Assembly: GCF_001589285.1 (NCBI RefSeq) | Contig: NZ_JEMA01000683.1 | Location: forward strand, 1-36,905 | Length of the DNA stretch: 36,905 nucleotides | Source of the DNA: Sorangium cellulosum | Lineage (GTDB): Bacteria; Myxococcota_A; Polyangia; Polyangiales; Polyangiaceae | Direction: 5' to 3' | Part shown: one piece after another, positions 1 through 10,386 of the stretch | Layout: the number at the start of each line of letters is the position of its first letter | Position numbering within the stretch: position 1 is the stretch's first letter | Notes under the pieces: generated by a model | What the model was told of the DNA's origin: nothing | Seen by the model: the letters and a program-made list of their open reading frames with translations, nothing else | Databases searched by the model: none | Translations under genes and position numbers: made by a program

Positions 1-30
1 GGCGGTCGCGGCGGCGGCGATCGTTACTGA
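1..30 (+). CDS. C-terminal end of an upstream gene, possibly an RRM RNA-binding protein
   Basis: The first frame reads GGRGGGDRY and stops at TGA 28-30, shortly before a strong terminator. A Gly/Arg-rich tail ending in DRY is typical of the small bacterial RRM (RNP-1) RNA-binding proteins. Only nine residues are visible, so the frame is chosen from this tail and from the nearby terminator. The other two forward frames are less convincing. The family call is inference. Confidence 0.3.
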   Translation, partial: GGRGGGDRY

Positions 31-57
31 GCTCAGCCAGGTAGGTCGACGTTCATG

Positions 58-92
58 CGGCGGCGCCTCTCCCCGGAGGCGCCGCCGTTTTT
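58..92 (+). terminator. Intrinsic terminator of the upstream gene
   Basis: A perfect 12-bp GC stem (58-69 with 76-87) with a 6-nt loop is followed directly by five T (88-92). This is a textbook rho-independent terminator on the plus strand. Confidence 0.85.
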
Positions 93-377
93 CATGCGTG
101 TGCCGCCGCTCCGCGGCGCGCCTCGCCGCGCGTCTCCCGGTCCTCAGCTCACCGCCGCGCTGGCGAGCGCGAAGGGCGGCATCGTCCCGTACGCGACCCG
201 GCGGTGCGGCGCCGCCTCCAGGCGCACCACCGGCGGAAGCGCCTCACGCCACGCCCTACCCCAGCAGCGCGAGCGGCCCGGCTCCGCGAGCGGGGGAGCT
301 TGCCTGTGCGTCGCGCGAGCGTCAGAGACCGTCACGCTGGCCGGACCTCGCGCTCGAGGCGCGGCAGCGCACCGCCG
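93..377. other. Intergenic stretch without recognisable gene
   Basis: Between the terminator and the MFS start I see only GC-rich sequence. Open frames exist on both strands, but their translations are Arg/Ala/Pro-rich and resemble no family. The MFS promoter must lie here, but no convincing -35/-10 pair was found. Confidence 0.5.
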
Positions 378-1670
378 ATGCCATCATCGCTTTCTTTGCA
401 GCTCAAACCGTCTCCGCGGGCGATCTCGCTCTATTATTTCGGCATCTTCGCCGTCCTCGGCGTGTACCTGCCGCTCTTCCCGAGCTGGCTACAGGCGCAG
501 GAGGTCCAGGGCCTCGCGATGGGGGCGATCGCGGCGACGCTCCCCGCGATGGGCCTCATCGCCCCGCCGTTGTTCGGCTTCATCGCCGACTCGCTCGGCG
601 TGCGGGTATGGCTGATCCGCGCGGCCTGCGCCGGCGCCCTCGTCGCGTTCGCGCTGCTCGCGCTGTCGTCGGCGCTGGGCGTCGCGCTCGGCTTTGGCGG
701 CCTCTTCGTCGCGGCGCTCGCGTTCGCGTTCTTCCGAGCACCGATGTTCACGATGGCCGACGTGGTCGCCATCGAGGCGTCGCTGAGCTCCGGGATCGCC
801 TACGGCAGGCTCAGGCTCTGGGGTTCGATCAGCTTCGCGTTGATGGCGATCGTCGGCGGGGTGCTCATCGATACGGCGCGGCCGGCGGCGTTCCCCGCCA
901 CGATGACCGCCGTGTTGCTCGTCGCGTTCGCCGTCTCGTGGACGCTGCCGGCGGGCGGTGAGGCCCCCTTCCAGCGGCTCCGCCAGCAGCGCGGCGCGCG
1001 CGAGGCCGCGGCCGCGCCGGCCGCGCCGGCCGTCGAGGATTCCGTGCAGCAGCGCGCCCGCGCGCTCCTCCGGAGCCGCGACTTTCGCCTGTTCCTCGCG
1101 GCGTCGTTCCTGGCCCAGAGCGCGAACTCTTCCTATGACCTCTGCTACACGCTGCACCTGCGCGACGTCGGCTTCCCCGAAGCGCTGGTGGGGGTCGCGT
1201 GGGCCGTGGGGGTCTCCGGCGAGATCGCGCTGATGGCGTTCTCCGGCCCCCTGCTCCAGCGGTTCGCGCCGCCGACGCTGCTCGCGTTCGCCTTCGCCGG
1301 CGCCGCGCTCCGGTGGGCGCTGCTCTCGAGCGTGCGGTGGTGGCCCGCCCTGCTCGCCATCCAGCCGCTCCACGCCGTCTCGTTCGCGATGATGTGGGTC
1401 GCCTCGCTCGCGTACACGAGGGATCGCGCTCACCCGCAGATCCTCGCCACGGCGCAGGGGCTCTTCTCTGCCAGCGCCGGGGCGGGGTCCGTCATCGGGA
1501 TGCTCGTGTGGGGCGAGCTCTACAAGCGCGGCGGCGGCTCCCTCACGTTCGGCGTCGCCTCGATCACGGCATCGATCGCATTCGTCCTCGCTGTGACCTT
1601 CGCGCGGTCGACGCGACGTTCCTTGTCTGGCAGCTCAGTTTTTTCTGCCAGCTCTCAGTACCAGGAGTAA
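378..1670 (+). CDS. MFS transporter, HcaT / MFS_1_like type
   Basis: A 430-residue inner-membrane protein with about 12 hydrophobic segments and a central loop near residues 190-230. It begins MPSSLSLQLKP; the frame stays open upstream, but that part is Arg-rich and unlike protein. Resemblance is to the HcaT (3-phenylpropionate permease) and LacY-like branch. The first membrane segment has the YYFGIFAVLGVYLPLF pattern, and YGRLRLWGSISF matches the conserved YGkvRLWGSvaF motif of HcaT after helix 4. These proteins are proton symporters for small organic acids or nucleosides; the substrate here cannot be read from sequence. The last residues lie over a hairpin (1627-1651) with a T-rich loop. 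The next gene, glmS, starts 58 bp downstream in the same direction. Family call firm, substrate unknown. Confidence 0.85.
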   Translation: MPSSLSLQLKPSPRAISLYYFGIFAVLGVYLPLFPSWLQAQEVQGLAMGAIAATLPAMGLIAPPLFGFIADSLGVRVWLIRAACAGALVAFALLALSSALGVALGFGGLFVAALAFAFFRAPMFTMADVVAIEASLSSGIAYGRLRLWGSISFALMAIVGGVLIDTARPAAFPATMTAVLLVAFAVSWTLPAGGEAPFQRLRQQRGAREAAAAPAAPAVEDSVQQRARALLRSRDFRLFLAASFLAQSANSSYDLCYTLHLRDVGFPEALVGVAWAVGVSGEIALMAFSGPLLQRFAPPTLLAFAFAGAALRWALLSSVRWWPALLAIQPLHAVSFAMMWVASLAYTRDRAHPQILATAQGLFSASAGAGSVIGMLVWGELYKRGGGSLTFGVASITASIAFVLAVTFARSTRRSLSGSSVFSASSQYQE

Positions 1671-1728
1671 CGTTAGCTGTTCCGCAGCACGCGGTGGCGC
1701 GCGCGGGCACTACCTGAACGAGGCGAGC

Positions 1729-3564
<1,836 letters not shown>

Positions 3565-3610
3565 CGGCGCCTCCCGCGGGAGGGCGGCTCCGGCGTGGCG
3601 AGCGGCCCTC

Positions 3611-3645
3611 CTGATCCTGGCGCGGCGCGCCCGCGCCAGGATCAG
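3611..3645 (+). terminator. Perfect 14-bp inverted repeat after glmS
   Basis: Bases 3611-3624 and 3632-3645 are exact reverse complements with a 7-nt GC loop. It sits 47 bp after the glmS stop. No T run follows, so it is either a non-canonical terminator or RNA-stabilising hairpin of glmS, or an operator for the histidine kinase gene that starts 52 bp later. Confidence 0.55.
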
Positions 3646-3697
3646 CGGGTCAGCCCGCGTCCGCGCGCCCGATCCGGGCCGCGGCTATGCTGCGCGC

Positions 3698-5518
3698 ATG
3701 CGCATCCCCGGCAGAACAGAGCGGCGGGTCGTCGCGGCCATCCTCGTGACCGCGCTGATCCCGCTGGTCGCCAGCATCGTCGTCGCCAGGACGGTGATCG
3801 CGCGGGTGTCGGCGACCGCGTTCCAGCCCGAGTTCGGCGTCCACCTCGACCGGGCGCTCGGCGTGTACGCGGAGCTCGCCGCCGCCATCAAGCAGGGAAT
3901 GCGCCTCGAGGCCGAGGCGATCGCCGCGGCGGACCCGCTGCGCCAGGGCGCCTTCGCCGGCGACCGGCAGCGCCTCGACGCCGAGCTCGCGCACGTCGTC
4001 GCGGCCCACCCCGCGCTGGTCTCCGTGCGCGTCGAGCGCTGCGGTGGAGAGATCGCCGGCGCGCGGGAGCGCGGCCGCCCGGTCGATCCGACGCGCGAGA
4101 AGACGCTCACGGTTCGCAAGCCGATCGAGCGCGCGCGCGGCGCCCCCGTCGCGCCCGCGCCCGACGACGGCGCGTGCGACGGCGACGTCGACGCGCGGAC
4201 CCTCGTCGCCACGTTCGCCACGCCGAGCGCCCGCTTCGACGAGCTCGACTCGGCGCAGGCGTTCGCGCAGGCGTACCGCGCGATCGAGCGGGAGCACCGG
4301 AAGGAGTACCTCGACGAGAGCTACGGCGACGCCTTCGCCGCGCTGCTCGGCGCGACGATCGTCCTCGCCGTCCTCGCCGGCGTGCTCGTGGCCCGCCCCG
4401 TTGTCGATCGCATCGCGCGCCTCGCCGCGGCGACCCGGCCCGTCGCGGAGGGCGATCTCTCGGTGCGCGTGGCGCTGCAGGGCAACGACGAGGTCGCCGA
4501 TCTCGGCCGCGCCTTCGATCGCATGCTCGAGGAGCTCGAGGGCAGCCGCGCGCGCATCGAGTTCCTCAAGCGGATGGGCGAGTGGCAGAAGATGGCGCGG
4601 CACCTCGCGCACGAGATCAAGAACCCGCTGACCCCCATCCAGCTCGCCGTCGAGGAGTGCCACCGCCGGTACTCGGGCAGCGACCTGGCCTATCAGCGCC
4701 TGCTCCAGACGACGCTCGAGGTCGTCGAGGAGGAGGTCGGCACGCTGCGCCGGCTCGTCGGCGAGTTCTCGAGCTTCGCGCGGCTGCCGCAGGCCGAGCT
4801 CGAGCCCTCGGATCTCGCGGAGTTCCTGCGCGAGCAGGGCGAGCGCTTCGCGGCGGTCGAGGAGGCGGGGCGCGAGCACGCGTCGGACGAGGCGCTGCTC
4901 GGGCGCATCGATCTCGAGTTCGACGTGCCGGGCGCCCCGATGCCGGCCGCGCTCGATCGGGAGATGCTCCGGCGCGCGCTCGGCAACATCGTGCGCAACG
5001 CGGCGCAGGCGCTGCGCGACGCGCAGCGGGCGGCGCCGGGCGGCGCAGCGGCGGAGCGCGCGGGCGCTGGCCCGTGGGGCAAGGTCCGCGTCTCGGCGCG
5101 GAGCGAGGGGCAGAGCTACCTCATCGCGATCGACGACGACGGCCCGGGCATCGATCCCGCCGTGCGCGACTCCATGTTCGATCCGTATGTCACGACCCGG
5201 TACGACGGCACCGGGCTCGGCCTGAGCATCGTGAAGAAGATCGTCGTCGACCACGGCGGCACCATCGACGTGCTCGAGTCACCGCTCGGGGGCGCGCGCT
5301 TCGTCATCCGGCTCCCGCGCGCGGGCACGCCGGCGGCGCGCGCCGCGCTCGGGGCCGAGGGCGGACCGCGCGAGCCCCCGCGCGCCGCGGGATCGCCAGA
5401 AAGCCCCGGATCGCGTGGGCGCGAGCCCCTCTCCGGGGCCGATCGCGAGGCGAGGGCGGGGGAGGCCTCGACAGCGAAAGCGCACCTCCAGAGCGGTCGA
5501 TGGTCAGGAGATGCTTGA
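3698..5518 (+). CDS. NtrY-like membrane sensor histidine kinase
   Basis: A 606-residue two-component sensor. One membrane helix lies near residues 11-31 and a second near 210-232, bracketing a periplasmic domain of about 180 residues with no clear PAS signature. A HAMP linker follows (about 232-285). The HisKA box is LAHEIKNPLTPIQ with phospho-acceptor His305, the NtrY-type box. The ATPase domain has the N box NIVRNAAQAL, G1 DDDGPGID, F box FDPYVTT and G2 GTGLGLSIVKK. A disordered tail of about 70 residues follows the kinase. The ATG has no Shine-Dalgarno, but TATGCT lies exactly 6 nt upstream, as in leaderless genes. No response regulator is in the window, so it is an orphan here. The stimulus is unknown. 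Confidence 0.9.
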   Translation: MRIPGRTERRVVAAILVTALIPLVASIVVARTVIARVSATAFQPEFGVHLDRALGVYAELAAAIKQGMRLEAEAIAAADPLRQGAFAGDRQRLDAELAHVVAAHPALVSVRVERCGGEIAGARERGRPVDPTREKTLTVRKPIERARGAPVAPAPDDGACDGDVDARTLVATFATPSARFDELDSAQAFAQAYRAIEREHRKEYLDESYGDAFAALLGATIVLAVLAGVLVARPVVDRIARLAAATRPVAEGDLSVRVALQGNDEVADLGRAFDRMLEELEGSRARIEFLKRMGEWQKMARHLAHEIKNPLTPIQLAVEECHRRYSGSDLAYQRLLQTTLEVVEEEVGTLRRLVGEFSSFARLPQAELEPSDLAEFLREQGERFAAVEEAGREHASDEALLGRIDLEFDVPGAPMPAALDREMLRRALGNIVRNAAQALRDAQRAAPGGAAAERAGAGPWGKVRVSARSEGQSYLIAIDDDGPGIDPAVRDSMFDPYVTTRYDGTGLGLSIVKKIVVDHGGTIDVLESPLGGARFVIRLPRAGTPAARAALGAEGGPREPPRAAGSPESPGSRGREPLSGADREARAGEASTAKAHLQSGRWSGDA

Positions 5519-5543
5519 CCGACCGGCCCCACTTTGACATGTT
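5515..5543 (+). promoter_or_regulatory. Candidate promoter of tRNA-Ser(CGA)
   Basis: TTGACC (5515-5520), a 17-bp spacer and CATGTT (5538-5543) would place transcription start at about 5550, next to the tRNA 5' end at 5551. The -35 box overlaps the stop codon of the preceding kinase gene. The -35 is 5/6 and the -10 only 3/6 of consensus. Confidence 0.45.
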
Positions 5544-5550
5544 CGCCCGC

Positions 5551-5637
5551 GGAGAGGTGACCGAGAGGCCGAAGGTGCCTGATTCGAAATCAGGTGTACC
5601 CGCAAGGGTACCGCGGGTTCGAATCCCGCTCTCTCCG
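5551..5637 (+). tRNA. tRNA-Ser, anticodon CGA
   Basis: Cloverleaf folded by eye. The acceptor stem pairs 5551-5557 with 5630-5636, one G-U at the base, followed by discriminator G5637. The anticodon stem-loop is CCTGA-TTCGAAA-TCAGG, giving anticodon CGA for UCG codons. A long variable arm (TACCC-GCAA-GGGTA) is the class II hallmark of tRNA-Ser. The T arm is GCGGG-TTCGAAT-CCCGC. CCA is not encoded. UCG is a favoured serine codon in such GC-rich genomes. Confidence 0.96.
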
Positions 5638-5744
5638 CTACGCTTGGCTGCTTGCCCCAGGTGAACCCGACGGGCTCTGACCGCCCGCTCCCACGTGAGC
5701 GGCGCGGGTCCGGTAGAAGCGAGGCGCGCGTCGAAGAAGTATCG

Positions 5745-6183
<439 letters not shown>

Positions 6184-6212
6184 TTGACAGGCGGAGGGCC
6201 GCCATGTAGAAG
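6184..6212 (+). promoter_or_regulatory. Housekeeping promoter of rplM-rpsI
   Basis: A perfect -35 TTGACA (6184-6189), 17-bp spacer and -10 TAGAAG (6207-6212, 4/6). Start would be near 6219, giving a leader of about 38 nt with GGAG at 6242-6245 ahead of the rplM ATG. It is the best sigma-70-type promoter seen in the window. Confidence 0.65.
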
Positions 6213-6256
6213 TGGCGCCCCTTTTTGGCAGGCGCCCTTCCGGAGTTTTTCGCCCA

Positions 6257-6706
6257 ATGAATCCTCAGCCCAAGTCCTTTTCCGCCAAGCCTGCGGAGGC
6301 CCGCAACGAGCGCACGTGGTGGGTGATCGACGCGGAAGGCAAGCCCCTCGGCCGCCTTGCCAGCCGCATCGCCATGGTGCTGCGTGGCAAGACCAAGCCC
6401 ACGTTCACGCCGCATGTCGACACCGGCGACTTCGTGATCGTCGTGAACGCCAAGAAGGTCCTTCTGACGGGTCGCAAGCTCCAGCAGAAGAACTACGTGC
6501 GGCACAGCGGCGAGCCGGGCGGCTTCCGTTCCGAGTCGTACGGTCACCTGCTTGAGCGCAAGCCGGAGCTCCCCATCCAGAAGGCCGTGAAGGGCATGCT
6601 CCCGAAGAACGTGCTCGGGCGTGAGCTCCTCACCAAGCTCAAGGTCTACGCCGGTCCCGATCACCCCCACGCGGCGCAGAAGCCGCAGCCTCTTAGCTAC
6701 AGCTGA
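6257..6706 (+). CDS. rplM: 50S ribosomal protein L13
   Basis: An early-assembling large-subunit protein, 149 residues. Recognisable blocks are [19 protein letters not shown], the [12 protein letters not shown] strand, [16 protein letters not shown], and the C-terminal [20 protein letters not shown] followed by [17 protein letters not shown]. The chosen ATG 6257 has GGAG 11 nt upstream and gives the family length; an in-frame start 45 bp upstream would add an unlikely extension. Codes as the first gene of the conserved rplM-rpsI operon, 8 bp before rpsI. Confidence 0.98.
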   Translation: MNPQPKSFSAKPAEARNERTWWVIDAEGKPLGRLASRIAMVLRGKTKPTFTPHVDTGDFVIVVNAKKVLLTGRKLQQKNYVRHSGEPGGFRSESYGHLLERKPELPIQKAVKGMLPKNVLGRELLTKLKVYAGPDHPHAAQKPQPLSYS

Positions 6707-6714
6707 GCAAAGCC

Positions 6715-7107
6715 ATGACGGAAACGAGAACGTACGCCACTGGGAAGCGTAAGACCGCGGTCGCGCGCGTCTTCCTCTCGCCGGGCACCGGCAACATCAA
6801 GGTGAACAAGAGGCCCGCTGACGAGTACTTCGTCCGCGAGACCTCGCGGATGGTGATGAGGCAGTCGCTGGAGCTGCTCGAGCTGCTCGAGCAGTTCGAC
6901 GTCAACGCGACCGTTGTCGGTGGCGGCCACAGCGCGCAGGCCGAGGCGATGCGGCACGGCATCGCGCGCGCCCTGTGCGAGCTCGATCCGGAGCGCAGGT
7001 CGTCGCTCAAGCGCGCTGGCTTCCTCACGCGCGACGCGCGCAAGAAGGAGCGCAAGAAGTACGGCCAGCCCGGCGCCCGCAAGCGCTTCCAGTACTCGAA
7101 GCGCTAG
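6715..7107 (+). CDS. rpsI: 30S ribosomal protein S9
   Basis: A small-subunit protein of 130 residues whose C-terminal tail reaches the P-site tRNA. It opens with [20 protein letters not shown], has the [21 protein letters not shown] block, and ends [18 protein letters not shown]. The final SKR is the universally conserved tail. It lies 8 bp after rplM and is closed by a strong terminator at 7154. Confidence 0.98.
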   Translation: MTETRTYATGKRKTAVARVFLSPGTGNIKVNKRPADEYFVRETSRMVMRQSLELLELLEQFDVNATVVGGGHSAQAEAMRHGIARALCELDPERRSSLKRAGFLTRDARKKERKKYGQPGARKRFQYSKR

Positions 7108-7153
7108 CCGTCGCGGCTGTTGCCCCCCGGGGCGGACGCCATGGCAAGGACAA

Positions 7154-7195
7154 CGAGGACGCGAGGGGTCATCCCCTGGCGTCCTCGCTGCTTTT
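7154..7195 (+). terminator. Intrinsic terminator of rplM-rpsI
   Basis: A two-part stem: 9 bp (7154-7162 with 7179-7187) plus an inner 5 bp (7164-7168 with 7173-7177) closing a TCAT loop, with one opposed G on each side. CTGCTTTTG follows. A related but weaker hairpin (7287-7293 with 7311-7317) lies nearer the convergent peptidase gene. Confidence 0.8.
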
Positions 7196-7357
7196 GTTCC
7201 TCTGGCGTCTGCACGCAGACCGGAGGCGCGAAGGCTGATGTCTCGACGCGTTCGACGTGCCTTGCGTTCGCAGGCAGGCCGGCGACGCGAGGAGGGCTGG
7301 TGCCTCGGCGTCCTCGCGCCCCGACTCCTTCGAGCGGACCTCTCGGCCCGCTCGGTG

Positions 7358-9304
7358 TCACATCGTTTCCGGTGGGTTCTTGAGATCGGGGCCTTCGATG
7401 AGCTCGCCCTCATCGTCCCCGGCGCCCTGGGGCGGCTGCGCTTCGGGCTCTGTCGGTCCGCTCGGGCCTACAGCGGGCGCGGCTGACACCGTGGCGTCGT
7501 TGCCGGCGGCCGCGGGCGGCGGCGCGCTCGGCTCCGCGGCCTCGGGCTTCACCGGCTCGGGCGGCGGCTCGGGCAGCGGGATCGCGTCGAGCCGCTTGTC
7601 GAGCGCCTCCTTCGTCGCGGCGAACGCCGCGCGATCGACGCCGGGCATCACGCGCTCCCCGTCGAGCTGGAGCGTCTCGGCGTCGAAGTACTTGCCGTCC
7701 TTCTTGGCGCTGAAGTGGAGGTGCGGGCCCGTCGAGCGGCCTGTCGATCCCACGTAGCCGACGAGCTGGTGAGTACCCACCTTCATGCCGACCTTGATGC
7801 CGGGGGCATACCTCGACAGGTGGGCGTAGCCGGTGGTGATCCCGTTCGCGTGCGCGACCGTGACGAGGTTGCCGCTCGGACCCGCAGGGCCGACCCACTC
7901 GACCACCCCGCGGTACGCCGAGTACACAGGCGTCCCGGTCGGCGCGCCGAGGTCCGTCCCGTTGTGGGGCATGGGCCTCTTCAGCACCGGGTGCATCCGC
8001 TTCGGGTTGAACTTCGACGTCACGGGCGCGCCAGGGACCGGCGAGCGCCAGCCGCCCGCGTACGGCTGCTTTCCGCGCTCATCGAAGTAGCCGCGGGCCT
8101 CCTGCCCCTTGAAGTCGTAGATGCGCACCGGCTTCTCGGCTGGATCCGCGGGCCGGTACTCGAGCGCGATGATCTTCTTGTACCGGGAGAACATCCCGAG
8201 CGCCGTCTCCTCTATGGCGATCAGCCGGACGGTGCTCCCTTCCTCGAAGCCCTCCGTCGACATGCGCCCGCTGAGCGCCTCGTCGATCACGTCGAGCACG
8301 CCGGGCTCCAGGCCGCCGGCCTGGTACGCGCTGGTCAGGTCCTTGCCGACGTAGAAGGCGGCGATGACCTCCTCCTCGGCGATCTTCATGTCGAGCGTGG
8401 TGCCCGTGAGCAGCCCGGCCTCGTTCTCCCTCGCCTGGTAGATCTCGCTCGCCGAGATCTCGTACTCGAAGGCGCGGACGCGGCGCGTGGACCGGTCCAT
8501 CGCGACCGTGTACCGGTCCTTGCGGCCGCACTTGTCGAACTTCCGCAGCCCGTCGAAGGCCTTCATGATCCGGTAGATCTGCGCCTTCGGGACGCCCTTC
8601 TCGGCGAGGGCCGTGATGAACGACCGGCGGTCCATCACGTCGCTCGCCATGATCACGGACGGATCCTTCGCGAGCTCGGAGACGCGCCAAGGTCCAGGCA
8701 CCGGGGTGCGCTTCTTGCCCCTCACCTCGGGTGACGAGGGAGACTTCCCGGCCTCCTCGGTGCCCGCGGACGAGCTCGCCGGGGCCGCCGCGACCAGCGC
8801 GCGCTCGTCGCGCACCGGGACGCCCTGGATCAGCAGGGCGATCAGCGAGGTGAGCGTCGCGAGGCCGAAGATGCCGCCGAAGACCGCGGTCATGCGCGGC
8901 GAGAGGTGCGGCCCCGCAGGGGGGCGGCCGAGGCCAGGGGGCAGGCGCGGACCGTCGGCCGAGCCGGGGCCCGCGTAGGGACCGTCGACGAGCGACGGCG
9001 TCCGCGGGGGCTGCGCGCGCGGGTCGCCGCCGCGCAGCCAGGGCGCCGACGCGCGCCCGCGAGAAGAAGGAGGAGGGAGCTGCGTCCAGGTCGGCGCCGC
9101 GCGCCCGCGCGGATCGCCGCTCCGCGCCCAGGGCGCGGCCGGCGATCTCTCGCCGCGGCGAGGGCTCGGCACCGGCGCGGCCAGCGGCGGCGTGGCAGGA
9201 CGGCTGGACGCGTCGTCCGTCACGTCCTCGACGGCGCTGCTGCCCTCGGTGTCCGCGCGCGGCGCGTCCTGCGATGCGGCGGCGCCGGGCTCCGCCGCGC
9301 TCAC
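7358..9304 (-). CDS. Membrane-anchored M23 (LytM) peptidoglycan endopeptidase
   Basis: A 648-residue cell-wall hydrolase of the MepM/YebA type. With the GTG start at 9304, chosen because GGAG lies 5 nt upstream and coding-like third positions begin about there, it has a Pro/Arg-rich cytoplasmic part (1-137), one membrane helix (about 138-161), and a periplasmic part. Residues about 210-390 resemble the LysM/OapA-like domain that precedes M23 domains. The LytM domain (about 420-545) has the HNGTD motif (His447, Asp451) and GPHLHF (His528, His530), so all zinc and catalytic residues are present. The Pro/Ala-rich tail is probably disordered. It cuts peptide cross-links, probably during growth or division. 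In-frame TTG at 9451 or GTG at 9391 would lengthen the N terminus. Transcribed divergently from the TPR gene. Confidence 0.88.
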   Translation of the reverse strand: MSAAEPGAAASQDAPRADTEGSSAVEDVTDDASSRPATPPLAAPVPSPRRGERSPAAPWARSGDPRGRAAPTWTQLPPPSSRGRASAPWLRGGDPRAQPPRTPSLVDGPYAGPGSADGPRLPPGLGRPPAGPHLSPRMTAVFGGIFGLATLTSLIALLIQGVPVRDERALVAAAPASSSAGTEEAGKSPSSPEVRGKKRTPVPGPWRVSELAKDPSVIMASDVMDRRSFITALAEKGVPKAQIYRIMKAFDGLRKFDKCGRKDRYTVAMDRSTRRVRAFEYEISASEIYQARENEAGLLTGTTLDMKIAEEEVIAAFYVGKDLTSAYQAGGLEPGVLDVIDEALSGRMSTEGFEEGSTVRLIAIEETALGMFSRYKKIIALEYRPADPAEKPVRIYDFKGQEARGYFDERGKQPYAGGWRSPVPGAPVTSKFNPKRMHPVLKRPMPHNGTDLGAPTGTPVYSAYRGVVEWVGPAGPSGNLVTVAHANGITTGYAHLSRYAPGIKVGMKVGTHQLVGYVGSTGRSTGPHLHFSAKKDGKYFDAETLQLDGERVMPGVDRAAFAATKEALDKRLDAIPLPEPPPEPVKPEAAEPSAPPPAAAGNDATVSAAPAVGPSGPTEPEAQPPQGAGDDEGELIEGPDLKNPPETM

Positions 9305-9419
9305 GTCGGCTCCGTTACGTTCCTCGGAGCGCTCCGCGACGTCCGGTGCCCCGGATGCCTCGAGCGGGTTCTGGGGTACTGCACTCGGCACGCCGACGTG
9401 CGTACCAAGGCGTCGCCGG

Positions 9420-9462
9420 GGTTGCAACCGCGCGAACCCGGAACCCCGCAAGGGTTGCGCGG
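9420..9462. promoter_or_regulatory. Inverted repeats in divergent intergenic region
   Basis: GGTTGCAACC is a perfect 10-bp palindrome (9420-9429). It abuts an imperfect inverted repeat, 9428-9439 with 9452-9462, which has one bulged G. The position between the divergent M23 and TPR genes fits an operator or hairpin. Binding by a regulator is inference. Confidence 0.35.
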
Positions 9463-9507
9463 AAGACGGACCGCGTCGTACGCCGGTCGCGTAAGCTGAC
9501 GGTCCTC

Positions 9508-10383
9508 ATGGAAGACCGGCTGAAGCAGCTTCTGGTTCTCGGCAGGGAGCACTACGAGCGACGCGAGTACGATCTCGCCGAGCATGCTCTGCGGCAGATC
9601 CTCGAGAAGACCGACCGGTTCGCCGACGTCTTTAACATGCTCGGTGTCATCCTCCACGAGCGAGGGGACTTCCTCGCGGCCGAGGCCCACTTCGAGCGCG
9701 CGGTGCAGCTGAACGAGCACTACACGGAAGCGCTGCTGAACCTCGCCGTCACCTACAACGACCTCGGCAAATACGAGGCCGCGCGACAGGTCTATTCGCG
9801 CATCCGCCGCGGGGAAGGGGAGGGCGGCGTCCTCGATCCGTTCGCGCGCGGCAAGATCGCCAACATGCACGCCGACCTCGCCCAGGCCTATGCCGACGTG
9901 GGGTGCGTCCAGGAGGCGATCGCCGAGCTCAAGCGGGCGGTGGCGCTGTGCCCGACGTTCACGGATCTCCAGCTACGCCTCGGGACGATGTACCGCGACG
10001 CTGGCAATCTGGCGCTCGCCCGCGAGCACTACGCCGCGGCGCGCGACGCGAACCCGAAGTACGCGCCTGCGCGCGTGCTCCTCGGCGTTGCGCTGCACTC
10101 CCTTGGCGCGTCCGACCAGGCGATCGCCGAGTGGCGCGAGGCGCTCGCGATCGATCCCGACAACATGACGGCGAAGATGTACCTTCGCACGGTGGAGGCG
10201 CGGCGGAACGCGCGCGCCAAGGACGCCGCGCCGCGCGAGTCGACGCCGCCGTCCACGGAGAGGGGCGCCACATGGGAAGCGCTCGACGAGGCGACGCCCA
10301 CGGAGGTGACCGACCTCCTGTCCCAGACGACAGCCGACGCAGCCGATGATACGGAGCACCCTTCACGGCAAGGCAGATCCTGA
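9508..10383 (+). CDS. Tetratricopeptide-repeat protein
   Basis: A 291-residue soluble protein made mainly of TPR helices (about residues 5-230). Clear units include YDLAEHALRQILEKTDRF, GDFLAAEAHFERAVQLNE, YEAARQVYSRI, VQEAIAELKRAVALCPTF, LALAREHYAAARDANPKY and ASDQAIAEWREALAIDPDN, each with the usual small-residue spacing. The tail from about 235 is acidic and disordered. No signal peptide or catalytic domain is seen, so it probably acts as a protein-protein scaffold. Start ATG 9508 is picked because upstream sequence is Arg-rich; TAAGCT lies 10 nt upstream and there is no Shine-Dalgarno. It ends 3 bp before the next gene, so the two form one transcription unit. Confidence 0.88.
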   Translation: MEDRLKQLLVLGREHYERREYDLAEHALRQILEKTDRFADVFNMLGVILHERGDFLAAEAHFERAVQLNEHYTEALLNLAVTYNDLGKYEAARQVYSRIRRGEGEGGVLDPFARGKIANMHADLAQAYADVGCVQEAIAELKRAVALCPTFTDLQLRLGTMYRDAGNLALAREHYAAARDANPKYAPARVLLGVALHSLGASDQAIAEWREALAIDPDNMTAKMYLRTVEARRNARAKDAAPRESTPPSTERGATWEALDEATPTEVTDLLSQTTADAADDTEHPSRQGRS

Positions 10384-10386
10384 ACG

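Noticed and set aside
1627..1651. Terminator at the end of the MFS gene
   Set aside because: CTGGCAG/CTGCCAG with a T-rich loop lies inside the coding region, and the T run is in the loop rather than after the stem.
6213..6237. L13-binding leader hairpin (GGCGCC twice)
   Set aside because: The predicted transcription start at about 6219 would cut off the 5' arm, and a 6-bp self-complementary word recurring in GC-rich DNA is weak evidence.
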